From positions 496,001 to 560,000 of the forward strand of contig NZ_RPFW01000002.1 in the NCBI RefSeq assembly GCF_007827045.1: DNA of 64,000 nucleotides. The letters run 5' to 3'. A model generated the notes under the pieces. The model saw only the letters and a program-made list of their open reading frames with translations, was not told where the DNA came from and made no database searches. Numbering within the stretch: position 1 is the first letter of the stretch; each line of letters opens with the position of its first letter. A program made the position numbers and the translations under genes. Shown here one piece after another: positions 43,046 through 50,932 of this stretch. This stretch comes from Trebonia kvetii. GTDB lineage: Bacteria > Actinomycetota > Actinomycetes > Streptosporangiales > Streptosporangiaceae.

Positions 43046-43070
43046 TCAACTGCACGTACTTGGCGGAGGC
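42951..43070 (+). ncRNA. Predicted omega (right-end) RNA of TnpB, copy 1
   Basis: The last 100 bases of tnpB contain three stems: CACCCCGGA/TCCGGGGTG (42956-42976), CCGGCCC-GCGA-GGGCTGG (43000-43017, GNRA loop) and CCCCGT/ACGGGG (43021-43040). The scaffold would end at GTCAAC (43045-43050) and the guide would be the next about 16-20 bases. Compared with copy 2, the first two stems change sequence while remaining paired, and both copies of stem 2 have GNRA loops. RNA not demonstrated. Confidence 0.55.
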
Positions 43071-43193
43071 GGCCGTCACTGTCTTTGCAAGCACTGTGTT
43101 CGCGTGCACCGCCTGCGCGGGCAGCAGGGCCACGGCCGCCGCGGCGGCGGCAATGCCCAGCGTCCGGATGCTCAGCGTTCGCAACTGTCGCAT
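43051..43193 (-). pseudogene. Signal-peptide end of a secreted-protein gene cut by the tnpB element
   Basis: From ATG 43193 the minus strand reads MRQLRTLSIRTLGIAAAAAA, a hydrophobic core and LPAQAVHANTVLAKTV, a standard Sec signal peptide with an AxA cleavage site. About 48 codons remain before the element's right end. The rest is not found beyond the left end, where osmC starts at once. The element, or an associated deletion, removed the remainder. Confidence 0.6.
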
Positions 43194-43286
43194 ATCGATA
43201 CCCCGATACCGGTGAGAAGCGATGGTTTCCCCCGCATCACGCGGGATAACCGTAGCGAAGGTTTCCCGGTGGGATACTCCGAACCA

Positions 43287-43850
43287 GTGAGTGCTTCCCC
43301 TGTTCCCACGCTGATCGTCTTGAGCGGGCCGGCGGGCTCGGGCAAGACGACGCTGGCGCACGAGATCGCTCGCGCCGTGGGTTGCCCTGCGATCTGCCGG
43401 GACGAGATCAAGGAGGGGATGGTGCACGCCGCCGCCCCGGGATTCCGGCCCGCGGTCGGCGACGAGCTGACCATGCGGACCCTGCCGGTGTTCTTCGGCG
43501 TGCTCGAGCAGTTGCTGCTGGCGGGCGTGACGTCGGTCGCGGATGCGGCGTTCCAGGACAAGGTGTGGCGCCCGTGGCTCACCCCGCTGCTGCCGCTGGC
43601 CCGGCTGCGGATCGTGCAGTGCGCCGCTGACCCCGAGGTCGCCTTCGGCCGGATCGTGCTGCGCCGGGAGCGGAACGCAGTGCGCGACGCGCACGCCGAC
43701 CCGAGTGCCGCGGACCGGGTGGAGTTCCTGAGCCGACTGCGCGCGTTCGACCGGATATCGCTCGACGTTCCTGAGCTTGCGGTGGACACCACCGCCGGGT
43801 ATCGCCCGTCCCTTGCGGAGATCGTCGCGTTCGCTCGGGGCCAGGACTAA
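43287..43850 (+). CDS. AAA/P-loop kinase-like protein
   Basis: 187 residues from GTG 43287 (SASPVPTLIVLSGPAGSGKT). Walker A SGPAGSGKTTLAHEIARAVG, then AICRDEIKEGMVHAA and VADAAFQDKVWRPWLTPLLP. The Arg-rich lid RIVLRRERNAVRDAHAD follows. This pattern belongs to small kinases such as gluconate/shikimate-like, zeta-toxin-like or aminoglycoside/chloramphenicol phosphotransferase-like proteins. No partner antitoxin. Substrate unknown. The upstream 43194-43286 is short and holds no feature. Confidence 0.85.
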   Translation: MSASPVPTLIVLSGPAGSGKTTLAHEIARAVGCPAICRDEIKEGMVHAAAPGFRPAVGDELTMRTLPVFFGVLEQLLLAGVTSVADAAFQDKVWRPWLTPLLPLARLRIVQCAADPEVAFGRIVLRRERNAVRDAHADPSAADRVEFLSRLRAFDRISLDVPELAVDTTAGYRPSLAEIVAFARGQD

Positions 43851-43865
43851 GACCGCCGGCCCTAC

Positions 43866-44750
43866 CTACAACTGCGGCGTCCCGCGGTAGGAGGCGCGGG
43901 TGCGCAGCCAGAACCAGCGGTCGCGCATGCTCACCCGGCGGTTGCCGAGCCAGGCGGCCCAGCCGCCCGGCAGGCCGGCCAGCCATCGCGGGCGGTACCG
44001 CATCCGGCGGTAGCGCGGCGGCGGTCGGCGGATGCGGGGGCCGAGGTCGGGGCCGGCCTGCGACGTGCGGCGGGTGACCTCGGCGTCGTGCCGGCTCATC
44101 AGCGAGTAGCGCTGGTCGTCGGCCAGGCCAAGGCGGTCGGCGACACGCAGCGCCGCGTCGCATTCCAAGTTGCCGAGAGCCGCCAGGTCACCCCGGCGGC
44201 GAAGCTTGCCGAGCGGCAGGTGGTCCTGCCGCCAGCGCAGAAGATCCCAGGCGCGCTCGGCGAGTTCTCCGATGGGCAGCGCGGGACGGTCCAGGGTGCC
44301 AGCGGGAACCGGCCGCGGCAGCTTGAGCGGCGGCAGCCCGGCGGGCGCCCCCACAGCGGCCAGGGCCGCCTGCCTGACCGCCGCGGGGTCGAGGCCGGCC
44401 AGCGACAAGGCGCGCAGCACGTCGGGAGTGGCCTGGTCCAGCAGCGCGGTCAGCAGGTGCCCGGCGGCCGGCTGCTGGCCGAGTGACGCCGCCAGCGACG
44501 TGGCCGCGTCCTGCGCCTGCATCTGGAGGTAGCCCGCGCCGTCGCCGAAGGCGTCGCCCGCGTCGCTGACGGCCGCGCGCAGCGAGCGCCCGTCGCCGGG
44601 ATCCAGTGCCGCGGCAGCGGGGCCGCCGCCCTCGGCGACGCCGACGAGCAGGTGCAGCGGACCGCACTGCCTGCCCAGCTCCCTGGCGTACTGGAACCCC
44701 CGGTGGATGGCCCCGAGGTACAGCTCGGGATATCGCTCCTGCGATGCCAT
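43866..44750 (-). CDS. Clp N-domain protein without AAA modules
   Basis: 294 residues. Two Clp-N half-repeats are seen (YPELYLGAIHRGFQYARELG with GPLHLLVGVAEGGGPAAAAL; then QPAAGHLLTALLDQATPDVL with RALSLAGLDPAAVRQAALAA), the adaptor-binding fold of ClpA/ClpC. No ATPase domain follows; instead a linker and an Arg/Trp-rich basic tail (RRPPPRYRRMRYRPRWLAGL). It may be a stand-alone substrate or adaptor binder. Convergent with the kinase gene, 15 bp apart. Start ATG 44750. Confidence 0.78.
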   Translation of the reverse strand: MASQERYPELYLGAIHRGFQYARELGRQCGPLHLLVGVAEGGGPAAAALDPGDGRSLRAAVSDAGDAFGDGAGYLQMQAQDAATSLAASLGQQPAAGHLLTALLDQATPDVLRALSLAGLDPAAVRQAALAAVGAPAGLPPLKLPRPVPAGTLDRPALPIGELAERAWDLLRWRQDHLPLGKLRRRGDLAALGNLECDAALRVADRLGLADDQRYSLMSRHDAEVTRRTSQAGPDLGPRIRRPPPRYRRMRYRPRWLAGLPGGWAAWLGNRRVSMRDRWFWLRTRASYRGTPQL

Positions 44751-44884
44751 GACAGCATGCTAAGGCGCGGATCAGGCGTCGGCCAGCGGTGCCGCCAGGC
44801 GGCGCCGGGCCGCAGCTGCCGCCTGCTATATTTGCGAAATTGCGCACCGATGATGCTTTCGGGGCCGGGAGGTTCGCGATCGGC

Positions 44885-45667
44885 ATGTGGCATGACCCGC
44901 GGCGCGCGGGCTGGCTGATGTGGGCCTACTTCCTGCTGTCACTGATTGTCGGCTCGGTGGTCTACCTCAGCGTCGGCCCGGCTTCTTCCGGACAGCCGGG
45001 CCACGGGTACAACTGGATCTTCTCGGCGTTCTTCGCCTGGCGGGTGACCAGGGGCGGGCGCATCTCCCGGATGCTGCTCATCCTCGGTGCCGGGCTGGGC
45101 TACCTGGAGACGGCGTTCACGGTCGCCAGGCACTTCGGGCCAGCGACGTTCGGCGTGCTCGCGATCTACATCGTCCAGCTGGCCTTGCTGATGAGCCCGT
45201 CGGTGTACCAGCGGACCCGGCCGCGGGACTGGGCCGAGCCGCCCGCCGCTACCCGTGTCCTGCCGCCGCTCACCCTCCTCCTGCTCGGCGTTTTCGCTGG
45301 CCTGTCCGTCACGCTGCTCGGCCTGGCGGGCATGGGTCCCGGGCCGGCGGCGCCCGGCTGCGTCGCAAGCGCGGCGCCGCCCGGCCTGTGCGACACCCTG
45401 GCCGACGGCACGCCGCTGCGCTGGGTGACCTTGCATGACGGCCTGCCGTCTGCCCACTGGGCGGCGATGGCCAAGGACTGGGTGCAGTGGTCGGTGGTCA
45501 GCACCTCGATGCTCTATGGCCTTTGGCTCGCGAAACTGGCCAGGCGGGAGCCGCTGCGCACCACGTTCCCTGTCGCCGCCGCCGTCGGCTCCGCGCTCGG
45601 CGCGCTAGCGCCTCGCCCGCCTTGCCAGCAGGTAACCGCGCGGGCAGCGGCGCCGCCGCGACGGTAG
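44885..45667 (+). CDS. Membrane protein of unknown function
   Basis: About 260 residues from ATG 44885 (MWHDPRRAGWLMWAYFLLSL). Probably four or more hydrophobic segments (about 9-30, 57-75, 85-102 and 125-148), then a polar extracytoplasmic region with two Cys (PGCVASAAPPGLCDTLADGT) that could form a disulfide, and one more near the end. No family recognised. The frame is open upstream but without a good start; GGGAGG is 14 nt away. Divergent from the Clp-N gene. Confidence 0.7.
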   Translation: MWHDPRRAGWLMWAYFLLSLIVGSVVYLSVGPASSGQPGHGYNWIFSAFFAWRVTRGGRISRMLLILGAGLGYLETAFTVARHFGPATFGVLAIYIVQLALLMSPSVYQRTRPRDWAEPPAATRVLPPLTLLLLGVFAGLSVTLLGLAGMGPGPAAPGCVASAAPPGLCDTLADGTPLRWVTLHDGLPSAHWAAMAKDWVQWSVVSTSMLYGLWLAKLARREPLRTTFPVAAAVGSALGALAPRPPCQQVTARAAAPPRR

Positions 45668-45704
45668 TCACTGAAGACGGCCCGCCAGCCGTCCGAGGGC
45701 GCTC

Positions 45705-46661
45705 CTAGTCCAGCACGGACACCGCGGCGCGCGGCGGTTCCCCCGGCACCGGCTCCCCCGCCACCGCGCCGGGCACGGCCGGCTCGCCGGCGCGGCGGGC
45801 GGAGCGGACGCGGATCGTGCCCTGGGCGATGAGGACCCCGGCGACGAGCAGGACCGCGCCCGCGAGCTCGGCCGGGCCTGGGGCCTCGCCGAGCAGCGCC
45901 CACGAGCTGGCCATCGCGACCACCGGGGCGAGCAGGACCCACGGCACCACCTGCCCCGAGGGGTAGCGGGACAGCAGCCGGTTGAAGATCGCGTAGCCGA
46001 CGAGCGAGCACAGGCCCGCGGTGTAGACGGTGGACAGCGCGCCGTGCCAGCCGATGTGCGCCAGTCCGCGGCCCACCTCGGCGGGGCCGTCGATGAGCAG
46101 GCTGAGGGCAAGCAGCGGCACCGGGACCACGGTCGCCGACCAGACGGTGAGCGCCAGGCCGCCCGGTGCCTTCGACGAGCGGGAGACGACGTTGCCGATC
46201 CCCCACGACAGCCCGGCGAGCAGGCACAGCGTGAGGGCGAGCAGGGTGATGCTGCCGCCGATGCCAATGCCGACGACCGCGAGGCCGGCCACGCCGAGCG
46301 CCACGCCGGCCACCTGGGCCCGCGACGGCCGCTCGCGCAGCACGACGGCGGCGATCACGATCGTGAACACGACCTGCGCCTGAAGAACCAGCGCCGCCAG
46401 GCCGGGCGGCATCCCCAGGTGCATCGACAGGTACAGCAAGCCGAACTGGCCAAGGCTCATGAACGCCCCGACGGCGGCGACGGTGCGGAACGGCACCGCT
46501 GGCCGCGGCACGAGGAAGCAGGCGGGCACCGCAACCACCGCGAACCTGATCGCCGCGAACAGCAGCGGCGGCACGGTGCCCATGCCCCAGTCGATGACCA
46601 CGAAGTTGAAGCCCCACAGCGAGGCGACCAGGACGGCGAGGAAGGTGTCACGGCGGTTCAC
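45705..46661 (-). CDS. EamA-family (DMT) transporter
   Basis: About 318 residues from GTG 46661. Ten spans in two EamA halves: FLAVLVASLWGFNFVVIDWG, LLFAAIRFAVVAVPACFLVP, LVLQAQVVFTIVIAAVVLRE and, in the second half, LLAPVVAMASSWALLGEAPG. The family exports amino acids or other metabolites. Divergent from a LysR gene, a classic efflux arrangement in which LysR activates the exporter. GTG 46676 is an in-frame alternative. Confidence 0.92.
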   Translation of the reverse strand: MNRRDTFLAVLVASLWGFNFVVIDWGMGTVPPLLFAAIRFAVVAVPACFLVPRPAVPFRTVAAVGAFMSLGQFGLLYLSMHLGMPPGLAALVLQAQVVFTIVIAAVVLRERPSRAQVAGVALGVAGLAVVGIGIGGSITLLALTLCLLAGLSWGIGNVVSRSSKAPGGLALTVWSATVVPVPLLALSLLIDGPAEVGRGLAHIGWHGALSTVYTAGLCSLVGYAIFNRLLSRYPSGQVVPWVLLAPVVAMASSWALLGEAPGPAELAGAVLLVAGVLIAQGTIRVRSARRAGEPAVPGAVAGEPVPGEPPRAAVSVLD

Positions 46662-46686
46662 GTCATCCAGTGTCACCGAGGCAACG

Positions 46687-46736
46687 ATGAAGCACCAGCG
46701 AATATTCGTGCGGTCAATCATGTAGCATTGCTTCAT
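46687..46736. promoter_or_regulatory. Divergent EamA/LysR control region
   Basis: It contains the perfect palindrome CGAATATTCG (46699-46708) and 8-base inverted arms ATGAAGCA/TGCTTCAT (46687-46694, 46729-46736). TAGCAT (46723-46728) is a -10-like box 6 nt before the lysR ATG. A LysR binding site with leaderless lysR transcription is likely. Confidence 0.5.
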
Positions 46737-47634
46737 GATTGATCTGGTCGCGCTCGACGCGCTGCGCGCGGTCGGCACGCACGGCTCGGTCGTCGCGGCT
46801 GCCGACGCACTCGGCTTCACGCCGAGCGCGGTGTCTCAGCAGGTCAAGCGGCTGGAAAAGCAGACCGGCGTGCCGCTGCTCGAGCGGGTGGGCCGCGGAG
46901 TCATGCTCACCCGGCACGGCAGGCACCTGGTCGAGCAGGGTGGCCGCCTCCTGTCCGACCTGGAGGAACTTCAGGCGGGGCTGCACCAGCAGGCGGGCAC
47001 CGTCGCCGGGCACGTGCGGCTGACCGCGTTCTCCACCGCGATGCGCGGCCTGATCGCGCCGGCGCTGCCGGCCGTCCTGGCGGCGCATCCGCACCTGCGG
47101 GTCAGCCTGGCCGAGCGGGAACCCTGGGACACCGTCAGCCTGGTCGCCTCCGGGCAGGCGGATCTCGGCGTCGCGCACAGCTGGGGCGACCTCCCCCTCG
47201 TGATCCCCGACCATCTCGCCCGCCGCACCGTGGGGCACGATCTCGCCGAGGTGATCGTCCGCCGCGATCACCCGCTCGCCTGCCGCGACGTCGTCGCGCC
47301 GCGCGACCTGGCCGACGAGGACTGGATCGCCACCGCTGAGGGGACCATCTGCCGGCAGTGGCTGAACCGGATGTTCGACGGCACCGGCCGGCTGCCCCGC
47401 ATCGCGCACGTCTCCATGGAGTTCGACAGCCACCTGGCACTGGTCCGCGCCGGGCTCGGTATCGCGCTGATCCCGCGGCTCGGCCGCGCGCCGCTCGGCG
47501 AGGACCTGGTGGCCGTGCCCGCGGTCGACCCGGTGCCCAGACGGGAGATCGTCGCGCTGTACCGCGTCTCGATGAGCGACTCGCCCGCCATCGCCGCGCT
47601 GCTCAGCGCCCTGGACGGCGGGGAGGGCGACTGA
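46735..47634 (+). CDS. LysR-family transcriptional regulator
   Basis: 299 residues. N-terminal HTH: LDALRAVGTHGSVVAAADAL, GFTPSAVSQQVKRLEKQTGV, PLLERVGRGVMLTRHGRHLV. Then the periplasmic-binding-like effector domain: GHVRLTAFSTAMRGLIAPAL, DLGVAHSWGDLPLVIPDHLA and AGLGIALIPRLGRAPLG. Normal length. Divergent from the EamA exporter which it probably activates. ATG 46735 is preceded by a -10-like box rather than a ribosome site. Confidence 0.93.
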   Translation: MIDLVALDALRAVGTHGSVVAAADALGFTPSAVSQQVKRLEKQTGVPLLERVGRGVMLTRHGRHLVEQGGRLLSDLEELQAGLHQQAGTVAGHVRLTAFSTAMRGLIAPALPAVLAAHPHLRVSLAEREPWDTVSLVASGQADLGVAHSWGDLPLVIPDHLARRTVGHDLAEVIVRRDHPLACRDVVAPRDLADEDWIATAEGTICRQWLNRMFDGTGRLPRIAHVSMEFDSHLALVRAGLGIALIPRLGRAPLGEDLVAVPAVDPVPRREIVALYRVSMSDSPAIAALLSALDGGEGD

Positions 47635-47760
47635 GGCGCGGTCGCGGGAGATAGGCTCCCGCGAAGAGCACGGCCAAAAAGGTGACTCAACTAGCGAAAC
47701 CGGCGCAGGGGCGGAACCCGGCTGGCCTGGCGCGCAGACCTGCGGAAAGGGAGGCAGCGC

Positions 47761-48717
47761 ATGCCCTATTCCCTCGACCCCGAGTTGCGGCGGGCCGTGG
47801 CCGCCATGAGCGGCGAGCAGGCGCCCGCACCCGCGGCCCGCGGCGACTGGCGGACGCTGCGCGCTTACGGCGAGGCCGCGCTTGGCCGCCTGGAGGCGGT
47901 GCTTGACGAGCGCCCGTCGGTTTCCCGCACCGATCACCAGGCCACCTCCCACGATGGCAGCCGCCTGCTGGTGCGCTGGTATGCCCCGGCCGGCCGCGAC
48001 CGCTCGACGGCAGGTCCGGCCGCGGTCTACCTGCACGGCGGCGGCATGATCATGGGGACGGTGGCGCTGCACGACCGCATGGTGGCCGGCTATGCGGCCG
48101 ACAGCGGAATCCCCCTGCTTGCGGTGGACTACCGCCGCGCCCCTGAGCATCCGCATCCCGCCCCGGCCGAGGACGCCTACGCCGGGCTGGCCTGGCTGAT
48201 CGCCCACGCCGCGGAGCTTGGCGTAGACCCGGCCAGGATCGCGCTAATGGGCGACAGCGGAGGCGGCGGCCTGGCCGCCGCGGCCGCGCTGCTCGCCCGC
48301 GACCGGGGGCTGGCGGTGGCCAGGCAGATCCTCATCTACCCCATGCTGGATGACCGCACCACCACCCCCGACCCCGCACTGGCCCCGTGGGCCGGCTGGT
48401 CCTACGACGACAACTACACCGGCTGGCACGCCCTGCTCGGAGATCTGATCGGCGCCCCGGACGTGCCCGCCTACGCCGCGCCGGCGCGCGCGGCAGACCT
48501 TTCCGGGCTGCCCGCCACCTACATCGAGGTCGGGGAACTGGACATCTTCCGCGATGAGGCGATCGAGTACGCCCGCCGCATCGCCCTGACCGGCACCTCG
48601 GTCGAACTGCACGTCCACCCCGGCTGCCCGCACGGCTTCGACCGCATCACTGCCGAGGCCGGCGTCGTGCGGCGGGCCCGGGCTGACCGGTTGCGAGCGC
48701 TGACCACGCTCGCCTGA
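47761..48717 (+). CDS. Alpha/beta hydrolase, HSL-type esterase
   Basis: 318 residues, SD GGAAAGGGAGG. Hormone-sensitive-lipase signature: oxyanion YLHGGGMIMGTVALHDRMVA (about 92), nucleophile GDSGGGGLAAAAAL (about 163), acid ELDIFRDEAIEY (about 258) and base HPGCPHGFD (about 288). Hydrolyses short-chain carboxylic esters. No signal peptide, so cytoplasmic. Stands alone and ends at a terminator hairpin. Confidence 0.92.
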   Translation: MPYSLDPELRRAVAAMSGEQAPAPAARGDWRTLRAYGEAALGRLEAVLDERPSVSRTDHQATSHDGSRLLVRWYAPAGRDRSTAGPAAVYLHGGGMIMGTVALHDRMVAGYAADSGIPLLAVDYRRAPEHPHPAPAEDAYAGLAWLIAHAAELGVDPARIALMGDSGGGGLAAAAALLARDRGLAVARQILIYPMLDDRTTTPDPALAPWAGWSYDDNYTGWHALLGDLIGAPDVPAYAAPARAADLSGLPATYIEVGELDIFRDEAIEYARRIALTGTSVELHVHPGCPHGFDRITAEAGVVRRARADRLRALTTLA

Positions 48718-48762
48718 CTGCCGGGGGCTGGCGCGTCCCGGTGAGCCCCTCCCCGGGCCGGG

Positions 48763-48789
48763 CATCGCAGGCCGCGGCGGCCTGCGATG
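48763..48789 (+). terminator. Hairpin terminator after the esterase gene
   Basis: Perfect 11-bp stem CATCGCAGGCC/GGCCTGCGATG around a 5-nt loop GCGGC, 46 bp downstream of the stop. Confidence 0.65.
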
Positions 48790-48862
48790 AGATCCCGTGC
48801 GAGCTGGTGTCAGAGACGATAAGTATGGTGCACGAACGCCGAAGCGAGGAGGGCGTCAGCCA

Positions 48863-49318
48863 ATGGAGTTCAGCGCAGAGCTAGAGCAGGCCCCCGGCAA
48901 GGCGGCCACCGGCATCACGGATCCCGAGGACGTGCTCGCCGCACTCGGCGGCGGGCGCCGCCCGGCCGTGGCGGTCACGATCAACGGGCACACGTTCCGT
49001 ACCACCATCGGCAGCATGGGCGGCTTCGCGAAGATCCCGGTCAGCGCCGCGGTGCGCGCCGCGGCCGGGGTGACCGCCGGAGACGTGCTGATCGTCGGGC
49101 TGGCCGTCGACGCCGCCCCGCGGGACGTGGCCATTCCCGACGACCTGACCGCCGCGCTGGCCGGCGACCCGGTAGCCGCCGAGTTCTTCGCCGGGCTGTC
49201 CCCCAGCCACAAGAAGGCCTACGTCACCTGGATCGAGGAGGCGAAGAAGCCCGAGACCCGGGCCAAGCGGGTCGGCGAGGCCGCCGCGAGGCTCGCCGCC
49301 AAGCAGGCACAGCGCTGA
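48863..49318 (+). CDS. DUF1905/YdeI-type protein
   Basis: 151 residues. The N-terminal DUF1905 barrel (AVAVTINGHTFRTTIGSMGG, VSAAVRAAAGVTAGDVLIVG) and C-terminal YdeI/OmdA helices (AAEFFAGLSPSHKKAYVTWI, EEAKKPETRAKRVGEAA) are fused in the usual order. Widespread, role unclear; some members bind bacteriocin-like or stress-related targets. Start ATG 48863 with AGGAGG 10-16 nt upstream. Confidence 0.88.
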   Translation: MEFSAELEQAPGKAATGITDPEDVLAALGGGRRPAVAVTINGHTFRTTIGSMGGFAKIPVSAAVRAAAGVTAGDVLIVGLAVDAAPRDVAIPDDLTAALAGDPVAAEFFAGLSPSHKKAYVTWIEEAKKPETRAKRVGEAAARLAAKQAQR

Positions 49319-49325
49319 CCGACTG

Positions 49326-49355
49326 CCGGCTGGCGACTGGCCGGCTGGCAACTGG
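49326..49355. repeat. Two tandem 15-bp repeats between convergent genes
   Basis: CCGGCTGGCGACTGG (49326-49340) followed by CCGGCTGGCAACTGG (49341-49355), one mismatch, in the 72-bp gap between DUF1905 and the methyltransferase. No function suggested. Confidence 0.6.
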
Positions 49356-49390
49356 CCGCGGGGTACCGCGCCTGGCGGCCCGCGTCCGCG

Positions 49391-50248
49391 TCAGCCGGCC
49401 GTCCGCGCCGCGACGATCGCCAGCGTGGTGTAGCCCATGGTGAAGCCGCCGCCCGCGGCCTCGACGGCCGCGCCGAGTCCGTCGAGGAGAGCGGCGATGA
49501 CGGGCGGCGGGAACTGGCTGTGCCCGCCCAGGGTGGGCACCATGTCGAGCCATTCCTGGCGGGTGTAGTGCCGCTCCCACGGCTCGCGCCACTCCTGCGG
49601 CTCGCCGAAGGCGCCGGCGGCTCGCATGCCGTCGGCCGCGCGGACCCCGCCCGCCGCGTACGCGTCGACCGCGGGCCTGGACCAGAACCCGGCGGCCATC
49701 GGGTGCTCGGGCAACTCCCGCCGGTACACCGCGCCGAACGCTTCCTTCAGCGCGGCCGGCGGCTCCATCGCGTTCCAGAAGACCGCCAGCAGCCCGCCTG
49801 GCCGCAGCGCCGACGCCGCCTTGGCCGCACCCGCCACCGGGTCGACCCAGTGCCAGGCCTGCGCGGCGGTCACCGCGTCGAACATCCGGCCCCTGGCGTC
49901 CCAGTCCTCGAACTTCGCCACCTCAGCGGCGGTGCCGCCGTTCCTGGCCAGCTCCGCCATCCGGGGGTCGGGGTCGATGCCGAGGACACGGCAGCCCGCC
50001 GCGGCGAACAGCCGCGAGGCGATGCCGGTGCCGCAGCCGACGTCGAGCAGGTCGCGTCCCGGGCTCGCCGTGACGATCCGGCCGGTCAGCCCGGCCGGGT
50101 AGCTGGGCCGGGCCCGGTCGTAGCGGCCCGCGTCGTCACCGAAGCCCTCGGCGACCCGCCGGTACTGGTGCGTATCCGTGCTTAGCGCGGGTGCGGACGG
50201 CGATCCTGAGCCGTGCTCCCGCGAAGGTTCTGCCGGTAGAGTGGCCAT
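49391..50248 (-). CDS. Class I SAM-dependent methyltransferase
   Basis: 285 residues. YRRVAEGFGDDAGRYDRARP, motif I DLLDVGCGTGIASRLFAAAG, acidic IDPDPRMAELAR, and DAVTAAQAWHWVDPVAGAAK resemble the trans-aconitate/UbiE-type group with a WHW(V/I)D motif. Small-molecule substrate unknown. ATG 50248 is 6 nt from TAGAGT (minus strand, 50260-50255), a leaderless promoter covered by the TetR operator. Divergent from tetR, which probably represses it. Confidence 0.9.
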   Translation of the reverse strand: MATLPAEPSREHGSGSPSAPALSTDTHQYRRVAEGFGDDAGRYDRARPSYPAGLTGRIVTASPGRDLLDVGCGTGIASRLFAAAGCRVLGIDPDPRMAELARNGGTAAEVAKFEDWDARGRMFDAVTAAQAWHWVDPVAGAAKAASALRPGGLLAVFWNAMEPPAALKEAFGAVYRRELPEHPMAAGFWSRPAVDAYAAGGVRAADGMRAAGAFGEPQEWREPWERHYTRQEWLDMVPTLGGHSQFPPPVIAALLDGLGAAVEAAGGGFTMGYTTLAIVAARTAG

Positions 50249-50250
50249 GC

Positions 50251-50276
50251 GCCCACTCTAAATGGGCAAGCGCCCA
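50251..50276. promoter_or_regulatory. TetR operator between methyltransferase and tetR
   Basis: GCCCA (50251-50255), TGGGC (50263-50267), GCCCA (50272-50276): alternating half-sites at 12 and 9 bp offsets. The longer block GCGCCCACT is repeated directly at 50249 and 50270. It covers the -10 element of the leaderless methyltransferase gene. Confidence 0.6.
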
Positions 50277-50332
50277 CTTAGGAGACCAGTTCGCCGTCGG
50301 CGAAGGGTCAGTCAGGGAAGGACACCCACGAC

Positions 50333-50926
50333 GTGCCCACCGGAGTGGCCATCCGCGACCCGCGCGGTCAGCTGTTCGACGCCGCGGAGCGGGTGCTGCT
50401 GCGCGACGGGCTGTCCGGACTAACCAGCCGCGCCGTTACCGCGGAGGCCGGGGTCGCCAAGGGAGTGCTGCACCGGCACTTCGCCGACTTCGAGGACTTC
50501 CTCACCGGGCTCGCCCTGGACCGGGTCGCGCGGATCGGCGCCAAGGCCGGCGAGCTGCGCACCACGGCCGGGACCGGCACCGTCGCCGGCAACCTCGCCG
50601 CCACGCTGCCCGAGGTGCTCAGCCCCGGCTATCTCGCGCTGATCCGCCTGGTCATCGCCCGCGACGAGCTGCGCGCCCGGTTGCGGGCGGCCACCGGGGT
50701 CAGGCTCCCGCTGATGTCGGAGTCCACCGCGCTTGTCGCCGGCTACCTCCAGGCCGAGCGCGACCTGGGCAGGATCGCGGCGGGCGCGGACATCGCCACG
50801 CTCGCCCCGACCCTGATCGGCGCCGCGCACCTGCTGTTCAGCGACGCCGACGACGCGGCACCCGACCCGGCGGCGCTCGCCAGGGTGATCGGCACGGTCC
50901 TGGCCGGCGTCACGGCAGGCGAGTGA
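50333..50926 (+). CDS. TetR-family transcriptional regulator
   Basis: 197 residues. The HTH lies in residues 12-55: GQLFDAAERVLLRDGLSGLT, SRAVTAEAGVAKGVLHRHFA, DFEDFLTGLALDRVARIG. A helical ligand domain follows. GTG 50333 has AGGGAAGG upstream. Divergent from a methyltransferase, so that enzyme probably modifies or produces the ligand. Followed at 7 bp by a frameshifted gene of unknown function. Confidence 0.92.
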   Translation: MPTGVAIRDPRGQLFDAAERVLLRDGLSGLTSRAVTAEAGVAKGVLHRHFADFEDFLTGLALDRVARIGAKAGELRTTAGTGTVAGNLAATLPEVLSPGYLALIRLVIARDELRARLRAATGVRLPLMSESTALVAGYLQAERDLGRIAAGADIATLAPTLIGAAHLLFSDADDAAPDPAALARVIGTVLAGVTAGE

Positions 50927-50932
50927 ACCCTC

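Larger units (their letters stand above)
41731..43050 (+). mobile_element. IS605-type (IS1341-like) element with tnpB only
   Basis: tnpB lies between an imperfect left-end region (hairpin CCCTGG-TCTTCAGG-CCAGGG, 41746-41765) and a right-end hairpin (CCCCGT-TCCTCAGG-ACGGGG, 43021-43040); the two loops match at 7 of 8 bases. The right boundary is set by GGGGAGTAGTCAAC (43037-43050), shared with the second copy, after which the sequences diverge. No tnpA transposase is present, so it depends on one in trans. Confidence 0.75.

Noticed and set aside
42950..43050. CRISPR-like repeats at the two tnpB ends
   Set aside because: Only two dispersed copies, each an IS right end; no spaced repeat array anywhere in the window.
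46714..48207. 497-residue minus-strand ORF opposite lysR and the esterase
   Set aside because: Spans two supported genes and their intergenic gap on the other strand; no motif.
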